From Verrucomicrobia bacterium UBA2970 (GTDB lineage Bacteria; Verrucomicrobiota; Verrucomicrobiia; Limisphaerales; AAA164-E04): a stretch of DNA of 12,614 nucleotides. Every line of letters starts with the position of its first letter. Within the stretch, counting starts at the first letter, position 1. The notes under the pieces are model-generated. The model had not been told where the DNA came from, did not search any database, and saw only the letters and a program-made list of their open reading frames with translations. The stretch is taken from the NCBI GenBank assembly GCA_002348345.1, contig DEAY01000134.1, positions 9,012-21,625 on the forward strand, written 5' to 3'. Positions 1 through 6,752 of this stretch are shown here, in pieces. The position numbers and the translations under genes were made by a program.

Positions 1-15
1 TATTCTCAACAAGTG

Positions 16-1290
16 ATGAAACAGCAGAACAGGCGATCGTTTCTCCAAACCGCCCTCGGAGCCGCCACGGCGCCGGTCTTCATTCCGGCGAACGTTTTGG
101 GAGCCGACGCACCGAGTCGGAAAATCACGGTGGGCTTCATCGGGGTGGGCGGTCATGGAACCCACCACAATCTCAAACATTATTTGAGGCAAGCGGACGC
201 TCGAGTCCTCATGGCCTGTGATGTGGATTCCAATCACCTGTCGCGCGCCAAGGAAAGAATCGACACCCATTACGGCAATCGGGACTGTGCGACGACGAAG
301 GATTTCCGCGAGGTACTGGCCCGGCCCGATATCGACGCCGTCATGATTTCCACACCGGATCATTGGCATACGCTGATGAGCGTCATGGCAGTGCGCGCCG
401 GGAAGGACGTTCAATGCGAGAAACCAACCTTGACCATCGACGAAGGCAAGATTCTGGTGAATGAGATCCGTCGTCACGACCAAGTGTTTCAAACCAGCAC
501 CGAAGACCGTGCGGTCCCCGTCTACCACCGCATGGCGGAACTGGTTCGGAACGGCCGAATCGGTCGACTGGAGCGCATCGAGGTCGTTCTTCCAAGGCAA
601 CCGCAAGGTCCGGGTGACCCCACGCCGCAACCGGTTCCGGAGGCCTTGGACTATGAGATGTGGCTTGGCCCTGCTCCCGAAGCCCCCTACACCCAGGATC
701 GGGTTCACTTCCATTTCCGCTGGATCTGGGATTACTCGGGGGGGATCATCTGTGATTGGGGCACCCACCTCTTTGACACGGCCCAATGGGCCAATGACAC
801 CGAGCGATCAGGACCGGTGGAAGTGGATGGAAAGGGAACCCATTGGGAGGAGGGACTGTATGACACCGTCAAGGATTATGATGTCACCTACCGATATGCC
901 AACGGCGTCACCATGACCTGTACCCCGGGCAACCCCAGCATCAAGTTTCACGGAACCGAGGGCTGGGTTGGGAATGAGGGTTGGCGAGGAGCGCTCAAGG
1001 CAAGCTCGCCGAAGATCCTGAACTCGGTCATCGAGTCGGGAGAGACGAAGCTCTTTACCAATCCGGCGGGAGAGCACCGCAATTTTCTGGACTGTGTTAA
1101 AACAAGGACCGATCCATACTTTCCGGTGGATATCGGCCATCGAGTGTCAACCGTTTGCCATCTCGCCAATCTCTCCATCCGTCTCGGACGTAAGCTCAAA
1201 TGGAACCCCCAAGCCGAGGAGTTCATCAACGACGCGGAAGCCACCGAACTCATGAGTCGGGAAATGCGAGCCCCTTGGTCGCTTGGTTGA
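16..1290 (+). CDS. Tat-exported Gfo/Idh/MocA-family NAD(P)-dependent oxidoreductase
   Basis: Predicted exported sugar- or polyol-type dehydrogenase of 424 residues, a normal length for PVC members of this family. Residues 5-11 (NRRSFLQ) form a twin-arginine motif, followed by a short hydrophobic stretch to about residue 30, so it should leave the cytoplasm folded, perhaps with cofactor bound. A Rossmann fold begins near residue 36, with the dinucleotide-binding GVGGHG at 43-48 and an acidic D69 after the second strand. TPDHWH at 113-118 and the family's EKP triad at 135-137 follow. The C-terminal alpha/beta domain carries DWGTHLFD at 247-254, where this family usually has its catalytic histidine. 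I chose the ATG at 16. A GTG codon directly before it (13-15) could also start the frame, but too little upstream sequence is present to judge a ribosome site. The true substrate cannot be read from sequence. The stop lies 172 bases from the end of the convergent cytochrome gene. Confidence 0.95.
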   Translation: MKQQNRRSFLQTALGAATAPVFIPANVLGADAPSRKITVGFIGVGGHGTHHNLKHYLRQADARVLMACDVDSNHLSRAKERIDTHYGNRDCATTKDFREVLARPDIDAVMISTPDHWHTLMSVMAVRAGKDVQCEKPTLTIDEGKILVNEIRRHDQVFQTSTEDRAVPVYHRMAELVRNGRIGRLERIEVVLPRQPQGPGDPTPQPVPEALDYEMWLGPAPEAPYTQDRVHFHFRWIWDYSGGIICDWGTHLFDTAQWANDTERSGPVEVDGKGTHWEEGLYDTVKDYDVTYRYANGVTMTCTPGNPSIKFHGTEGWVGNEGWRGALKASSPKILNSVIESGETKLFTNPAGEHRNFLDCVKTRTDPYFPVDIGHRVSTVCHLANLSIRLGRKLKWNPQAEEFINDAEATELMSREMRAPWSLG

Positions 1291-1462
1291 AGTCGACTCC
1301 AGTCGCTCAACTCAGAAGGCGGCTGTGTTCCCCAGCGGCGAGACGAACGGCAATGATGGGGTCCTTTCTTCCTCCCCCGATCATCGCCCTGGTCAGCTTC
1401 CTGGGGTGCCCTCGGGTCATGACATCGTTTCCTGAGACGGTTCAAGCGCCCGGAAAACGCGC

Positions 1463-4459
1463 TTATCTTCGGTCGGCTGCTTGGGGCAAATCCACCTGGT
1501 CCTCGCTTCTCAGGTAGAGAATCAAATCGCGAATCTGGTCCGTCTCTAACGCCTGCAACATCCCTTCGGGCATCATCGATAGATTGGAGGTCTCGATCGA
1601 TTGGACCTCTGACATCGGCAGGCGAACCGCCCCCTGTACTGTTCGAAACACGAGAAACCGGTCTCCCAACTGATCCATAAACCCACTGAGAATCCGCCCA
1701 TCCTTCAGTTCGAGGGTTGTCAGACGGTAGGCGTCATCAATCACCGCATTCGGATCGACCAGGTTGCTGAGAAGATAGTCGATGTCCGCACGGCCCGAAC
1801 CCGTCAAGTCCGGTCCAAGATGCCCTCCGGATTCGAAGAGGGTGTGACACGAGGCACAGACTTGATCAAAGAGTTCTCGTCCCTGCCCGACGTCCCCACT
1901 GGCCAGGAACGAGTCCGTCATCAAGGCTTTGTAGTGGGCGATTTGATCGGACTTTTGCAGCCGGTCCCGGTCATCGGTCCAGAGATGGTCAATGCGGGTT
2001 TGGAGCCCCTCGTTTCGATAGGCGCGCAACTGTTGGAGGGCAAACGCGGACACATCTTGTCGTTGAATTCGGCCCGATTCGAGCTGGGTCAAAAGCGAAT
2101 CCACGTCACCGGCCCGAGAGGTCAGGACACCAATCGCATCGCGCCGCTCCGTGTCACTGAAGGACGGATAGTGTTCGAGCAGTTGATCTCCCGTGGCTTC
2201 GTCGCCGTGGGTGAGGAGGGCACGAATCACCTCGCCCCGAAGGGGGGGCGGGTCCGCCAGGAGCGGATGAAGATCGGACGGCCCGATTTGGTCCTTGAGC
2301 CTCAACAGGGCCTTCAGGGCATCGCGCCGTTTCTCGGGCGGAGCGGTTTTGGCTTGGAGGGCCTCGTGCAGGCTTTGGATCGCATCTCGATCGCCGAACA
2401 AAGTCGCCAGCCTCAACAGGAGCGGAGCAAGCCGATCCCCTGGCACGGAGGCAAGGCCTTTGCGGAGACGAGCCCATTCAACCGGTGCGGAGAGGGTTCC
2501 CATGGGCTCGAGCGAATCGAGGGCGCCTTCGAGGAAGCTCTGAATCGTTGAGGGGGTTTTCTCAAGAAGGGCAGCCTGCAGGACTTGACTCAATTTCGTC
2601 TGATCCGCCGTCAGAAGTCTCCGAATGAGGAATCGCTGAATTTTTGGAATCCGAGCTGCTCGAGCCAGTTCCAGGGCCAGGCTCGGGTGGTTTCCCACCG
2701 CGGGCTCGAGACCGTACCAAATCATCAGCGGCAGGTAGGGATCGGTGGCGTCTTCGGTGTAACGCAGGAGGGGCCTAGCCACAGGAACGACCCATTGGGG
2801 CGCGACTCGTTGAAGGGCGACGGCGAGGGCCAGCCTGACCTTGGGAGAGGGTTCCCTCGCGGCCCGCGCCACCAGGGTTTCATGGGCCCGCGGACTGGGA
2901 ACCTTGCGGTCCACCAGAAACCGAACCGCCCAGCGGCGCACATGCTCATTGGAATGATCGAGCCAGCCGATCAGGTCCGATTCGGTCAGACCATCGATTC
3001 CGTAAAGGGTCCAGAGCGCCCGAAGCTGATGCGCCACGGAAGAGGCGTCATCAAATAGGTTGCGAAGCGTCTGCTTGGGCCCGAGCAATCGATCCCCGCT
3101 CTGGGACCGCTCAGCGAGGATTCTCCGAGCGTGGCGGACCACCCACTCGTTGGGATGACGATGCCAGTCTGCCAACTGGGATGACGAGGCTTTCCTTAAA
3201 TCGCCAAGCCCGTAGGCGGCCCCGCCGTAGGTGACTTTATAGATCCGGCCGCTGGTTCGATGGCTCCCATCGGAATCGTGGCACTCGCCGTAATCATGCC
3301 AATCAGAGACGAAGACGCCTCCATCGGGGCCGTATTTGACGGACATGCCTCGAAACCAAGGGTCGTTACCGAAAAGGAAATCGTCTCCATGAACCCCCAC
3401 ATAACTCGATCCGCGAGGCTCCAAGCGATCCATATTGATTCGATTGCCGTGCAGGTTCGCGGTGAAGAACTTGCCACGATACGTTTCCGGCCAGTCATCA
3501 CCCAGATAGATCATGGCCCCACAATGCGCATGGCCTCCACCCGCGACCGAATGGGCTTCAGTGGTTGTTCGGGAACTTTGCCACACGCCGCCTCCCCAGT
3601 GAAGGTGATCGGTAATCGACTGGATTTGCTCATAAACATAAGGCCCCGACGGCTCCCGATCGCGCCGCTGGCAATTCATTCCAGGGACAATATGAAACAG
3701 ATGGGCAATCACCGTATTCGAGGTCAAGAGATCGCCATATTCGTTGAAGTCGGCACCCCAGGGGTTCACCATCCCTTCGGCGACCACCTCAAAGCGGCGG
3801 TCAGTAGGATGAAACCGCCAGATGCCACGGGTGATGGGTACCCGACGATCGTCGGGTTCAGCGGGGGCGCCCACTCGTGATACGGAGCTCAGGCCAATGG
3901 CCCCGTAGAGCCAGCCATCCGGGCCCCAGTGGAGGTTGTTCACCACGTTGTTGGTGGAGATCCGGAAGCCATCCAATCGGACTTCGGGAGGACCGTCGGG
4001 GCGATCGTCGTGGTTGCGATCCGGGATGAAGGCCAGTTCGGGAGTATTGGCGATCCAGACCCCTCCATGGCCCAAGGCAATTCCAGTCAGATACCGGCCC
4101 TTGTCCCAAAATACCGTTCGCTGGTCAAAGCGACCATCTTGATCCTCATCTTCCAGGATGACGATTCGATCACGGTTGTTTTCTGGCCGCCACTCGGGAT
4201 GGGTGTAGTTTTCAACGACCCAAAGTCTTCCCCGATCATCGAAATCAAACGCGATCGGCCGCCGGAGATCGGGCTCTCCGGCGAAGAGGGTGACTTGAAA
4301 CCCATCGGGAACCGTGATCCGGGCCAGCGACTCTTGGGGAGACAGGGAAACGTCATCGGGATTCTGGCTATTGACGACGCCCTCGGGTAAATCGTCGGCT
4401 TGTAGAATCCCGGCCAATCCGAGCGCCAGCGGAAGAGACGGGAACCAGTACCATGTCAT
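1463..4459 (-). CDS. Exported PVC-type propeller/HEAT-like/cytochrome c dehydrogenase-like protein
   Basis: 998 residues with a signal peptide (about 1-21, ending near LQA-DD). Residues 45-410 match the style of the PVC 'membrane-bound dehydrogenase' domain (TIGR02604-like, related to sorbosone/glucose dehydrogenase propellers): FDDRGRLWV at 73-81, an acidic calcium-type loop DEDQDG at 104-109, HWGPDGWLYGAIG at 177-189, and GECHDSDGSH then GRIYKV at 391-409. Residues 430-850 are a long series of helical pairs resembling HEAT repeats. The C terminus (about 855-985) is a TIGR02603-like heme domain with CASCH at 868-872 and a possible distal ligand in SMMPEG at 961-966. I infer periplasmic oxidation of a sugar-like substrate with electrons passed to heme c. 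The ATG at 4459 is preceded by GGAGG at a long 13-base spacing. Its 3' end faces the oxidoreductase gene and its 5' end diverges from the propeller/barrel gene. Substrate unknown. Confidence 0.95.
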   Translation of the reverse strand: MTWYWFPSLPLALGLAGILQADDLPEGVVNSQNPDDVSLSPQESLARITVPDGFQVTLFAGEPDLRRPIAFDFDDRGRLWVVENYTHPEWRPENNRDRIVILEDEDQDGRFDQRTVFWDKGRYLTGIALGHGGVWIANTPELAFIPDRNHDDRPDGPPEVRLDGFRISTNNVVNNLHWGPDGWLYGAIGLSSVSRVGAPAEPDDRRVPITRGIWRFHPTDRRFEVVAEGMVNPWGADFNEYGDLLTSNTVIAHLFHIVPGMNCQRRDREPSGPYVYEQIQSITDHLHWGGGVWQSSRTTTEAHSVAGGGHAHCGAMIYLGDDWPETYRGKFFTANLHGNRINMDRLEPRGSSYVGVHGDDFLFGNDPWFRGMSVKYGPDGGVFVSDWHDYGECHDSDGSHRTSGRIYKVTYGGAAYGLGDLRKASSSQLADWHRHPNEWVVRHARRILAERSQSGDRLLGPKQTLRNLFDDASSVAHQLRALWTLYGIDGLTESDLIGWLDHSNEHVRRWAVRFLVDRKVPSPRAHETLVARAAREPSPKVRLALAVALQRVAPQWVVPVARPLLRYTEDATDPYLPLMIWYGLEPAVGNHPSLALELARAARIPKIQRFLIRRLLTADQTKLSQVLQAALLEKTPSTIQSFLEGALDSLEPMGTLSAPVEWARLRKGLASVPGDRLAPLLLRLATLFGDRDAIQSLHEALQAKTAPPEKRRDALKALLRLKDQIGPSDLHPLLADPPPLRGEVIRALLTHGDEATGDQLLEHYPSFSDTERRDAIGVLTSRAGDVDSLLTQLESGRIQRQDVSAFALQQLRAYRNEGLQTRIDHLWTDDRDRLQKSDQIAHYKALMTDSFLASGDVGQGRELFDQVCASCHTLFESGGHLGPDLTGSGRADIDYLLSNLVDPNAVIDDAYRLTTLELKDGRILSGFMDQLGDRFLVFRTVQGAVRLPMSEVQSIETSNLSMMPEGMLQALETDQIRDLILYLRSEDQVDLPQAADRR

Positions 4460-4543
4460 CGTCGGACCTTATCCTCCCCAAGGAGTCAAAGCCACGGAAA
4501 ACAAACCGATGGATCGGGGAGGGTTTTGACGGGTGCTGGGACT

Positions 4544-4572
4544 TTGCCGAAGGGGCCTTTGTTTTGTATACA
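4544..4572 (+). promoter_or_regulatory. Candidate promoter for the propeller/barrel gene, possibly leaderless
   Basis: On the plus strand TTGCCG (4544-4549, four of six) is separated by 17 bases from TATACA (4567-4572, four of six). The expected start point falls at about 4579-4580, which is the chosen ATG, so the mRNA would be leaderless or nearly so. That agrees with the poor ribosome-site spacing there. The -10 lies in the palindrome TGTATACA (4565-4572), which also serves the candidate minus-strand promoter. Confidence 0.25.
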
Positions 4573-4593
4573 GGGGGCCATGAAAGGTGTCAT
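4565..4593 (-). promoter_or_regulatory. Candidate sigma70-like promoter for the cytochrome gene
   Basis: Read on the minus strand, ATGACA (4593-4588, five of six to the -35 consensus) is followed after exactly 17 bases by TATACA (4570-4565, four of six to the -10 consensus). Transcription would begin near 4558, leaving a leader of about 100 bases before the ATG at 4459. The -35 element lies inside the first codons of the divergent gene. No experimental support; matches of this quality can occur by chance. Confidence 0.3.
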
Positions 4594-6736
4594 CGTGCGA
4601 TTGATCGGCTTACTGATCCTCTGCCGTTGGGTGTGGGCGGAGGCCCCTCCCCATGTGGACCAACCTTTTTCCCAGGAGATGGTCTCTCATTACACCTGGG
4701 AGATGTTGGGAATCGAACCGGGCGTCGGCTCGATTGATCTCGATGCCGAGGGTCGCCCCGTTGTGTCGGGTCGGAATCGGGTTGCTCGCTTTGAGGCGGG
4801 GAAATGGCAGCGGCTTGAGGGGGCGGCCATCGGAGTGGGTTCTGAGGTCTCGCGTCCTCAAGGGCTCCGGGTGGATCAGTTTGCCTCTGATGGTCTGGGT
4901 CGGCGGGTCGCCGGGGGGCTTGACGGCCTGTATGAACAGACCCAGGAGGACGGTCCCTGGAAAAAAGTGACCGCTTCAGATGGGAAAGGGCGTTCCTGGG
5001 GCGTTGAGGATGTCCTCGCCGTGACCTACGACTCCCAGGGGAACCTCTGGTTTGGCGTTGAGGCCGGCCTTGGGCAGAGAGGTCGCGACGGTCAGTGGCG
5101 TTTTTTCGAAGGGAGGGATGGACTGCCTTACAACCAATTCACGTGTGCGGCTGCTGGAGAGGACGGCAGCGTATGGGTGGGTTGTCGGATTGGGCTGATC
5201 CGCTATCGAGAGGGGCGCTGGTATTATCGGCAGGGAAGACGGTGGCTCCTCGACGATCATGTCAAGGGGATGGTGGTCGATTCCAAGAACGCCGCCTGGG
5301 TGGTGACGGATGCGGGGGTCTCTCGGCTTTATTTTAAAGCCATGAGCCTTCACCAGAAGGCGGAGTATTATGAGCGGGAAATTGACCGTCTCTTCAGGCG
5401 GACCGAATACGGATACATCGCGCCGGTCGGTCTCGGGGCTTCGGGAGATCGATCGCAGGTGTCGCAGCAGGATAGTGACAATGACGGATTGTGGACGAGT
5501 ATGTACGGGGCTGGCCAATGCTTTGCCTATGCCGCGACGAAGGACCGGCGCACGCGGCGTCGCGCCAAGGAGGCCTTCGAAGCCCTCCGCTTCCTGCAAG
5601 TCGTGACCCAGGGAAGCAAGACTAGTCCGCCGAAAGGCTTTGTGGCCCGCACGATTCGCGAATCAAGCCTTCCCGATCCCAATCAGGGTCGCATAGAGAG
5701 GGATCGTGCTCGACAAGAGACGGTCGACCGCCTTTGGAAGGTTTACCAACCACGATGGCCGTTGAGTGCGGATGGCCGATGGTATTGGAAGGGAGATACG
5801 AGTTCCGACGAACTGGACGGCCATTACTTTTTTTATCCGCTTTATCATGATCTGGTCGCCGAGACGGAGACCGAGCGAGAGCGGGTCCGGACGGTTGTGC
5901 GAGATTTAACGGACCATCTTCTGCAGCACGGCTTCAATCTGGTGGATCACGATGGTCGGCCGACCCGGTGGGGGGTCTTTGGACCGCAGTCGCTCAATCG
6001 TGATCCCAATTGGCAGGTGGAGCGGGGTTTAAACTCCCTGAGCATGCTGGGCTACCTGACGGTCGCGGCCTATCTCACTGATGAGCCCCGGTTTCACAAT
6101 GCGATTGAGCGTCTCAAACGACAGCACGCCTATGACTCCAACGCGATGGTTCCCAAGGTGCAGCGAGGTATCGGATCGGGAAACCAATCCGATGACGAAA
6201 TGGCGTTCATGGGGTTCTACAATCTATTGCGTTATTCCAAGGACCGGGCCTTAACAGAGCGCTTGTCGGAGGCCTTCTATCAGTATTGGACCTTGGAACG
6301 TCCGGAGATCAATCCCTTCTTTAACTTCGCCTATGCCGCCTGCGCTCAAGGGCGGCGGTTGGAGAGTATTTGGGGAAGCCATGAAATCGGCCCCTGGCAA
6401 GATTGGCTTCAAGACTCGGTCGCCACGCTCAAGGCGTTTCCGCTGGATCGGGTGGATTGGGGGCATCGCAACAGTCATCGGATCGATCTCATTGACCTCC
6501 CGCCTCAACAGTCCATTGATCTCCATTCCCCCAATGCGCCGGGGAGTCGCGGGACCCGCGTGGATGGCCGGGTGCTTCCGGTCAACGAGCGATTCTTTAA
6601 CCACTGGAATACGGATCCGTTTCGCTATGACACCGCAGGCAACGGGCGGGGGCTTGGATGCGGTACGGTGTTCCTGCTTCCATACTACATGGGCCTCTAC
6701 CATGGCTACATCAAGGCGCCGCCCGCGGGCGATTGA
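4580..6736 (+). CDS. Exported beta-propeller plus alpha/alpha-barrel protein, function unknown
   Basis: 718 residues from the ATG at 4580. This start gives a clean signal peptide (KGVIVR, a hydrophobic core, then WVWA-EA at about 17-22), whereas the in-frame TTG at 4526 would add 18 unlikely residues. Residues 45-250 hold four or five short propeller repeats of the two-component-regulator type: GNLWFG at 154-159, GSVWVG at 196-201, and NAAWVVTDAGVS at 237-248. Residues 260-710 are mostly helical with aromatic and acidic loops: QQDSDNDGLWTSMYGAGQ at 296-313, DELDGHYFFYP at 410-420 and SDDEMAFMGFYNLL at 537-550. This resembles six-hairpin (alpha/alpha)6 barrels of polysaccharide lyases and glycosidases. 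Repeated Asp/Glu pairs (for example D410/E411, D538/D539/E540) could be catalytic or metal-binding, but I cannot assign a family. Probably acts on a carbohydrate in the periplasm or at the cell surface. Its stop is 16 bases from that of the convergent gene. Confidence 0.9.
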   Translation: MKGVIVRLIGLLILCRWVWAEAPPHVDQPFSQEMVSHYTWEMLGIEPGVGSIDLDAEGRPVVSGRNRVARFEAGKWQRLEGAAIGVGSEVSRPQGLRVDQFASDGLGRRVAGGLDGLYEQTQEDGPWKKVTASDGKGRSWGVEDVLAVTYDSQGNLWFGVEAGLGQRGRDGQWRFFEGRDGLPYNQFTCAAAGEDGSVWVGCRIGLIRYREGRWYYRQGRRWLLDDHVKGMVVDSKNAAWVVTDAGVSRLYFKAMSLHQKAEYYEREIDRLFRRTEYGYIAPVGLGASGDRSQVSQQDSDNDGLWTSMYGAGQCFAYAATKDRRTRRRAKEAFEALRFLQVVTQGSKTSPPKGFVARTIRESSLPDPNQGRIERDRARQETVDRLWKVYQPRWPLSADGRWYWKGDTSSDELDGHYFFYPLYHDLVAETETERERVRTVVRDLTDHLLQHGFNLVDHDGRPTRWGVFGPQSLNRDPNWQVERGLNSLSMLGYLTVAAYLTDEPRFHNAIERLKRQHAYDSNAMVPKVQRGIGSGNQSDDEMAFMGFYNLLRYSKDRALTERLSEAFYQYWTLERPEINPFFNFAYAACAQGRRLESIWGSHEIGPWQDWLQDSVATLKAFPLDRVDWGHRNSHRIDLIDLPPQQSIDLHSPNAPGSRGTRVDGRVLPVNERFFNHWNTDPFRYDTAGNGRGLGCGTVFLLPYYMGLYHGYIKAPPAGD

Positions 6737-6752
6737 AGGGACCGGGCTTCCA

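Noticed and set aside
1291..1462. Small gene or RNA between the first two genes
   Set aside because: No frame with a plausible start and composition, and no convincing structure in the 172 bases.
1444..1464. AAGCGC/GCGCTT inverted repeat between the convergent genes as a terminator
   Set aside because: Only six pairs with a nine-base loop, no T tract on either side, and it overlaps the stop codon of the cytochrome gene.
1820..2551. 243-codon open frame on the plus strand inside the cytochrome gene
   Set aside because: It is antisense to well-conserved helical-repeat sequence, has no recognisable domain or start signal, and is explained by codon bias of the real gene.
3260..3880. 206-codon plus-strand frame, and other long frames opposite the propeller part of the cytochrome gene
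   Set aside because: Antisense shadow of a region with clear family motifs; the translation resembles no known protein.
4526..4579. Upstream TTG start for the propeller/barrel gene
   Set aside because: It adds 18 residues ahead of a clean signal peptide, and its GGGGAGGG is too close to the TTG; the ATG at 4580 is preferred.
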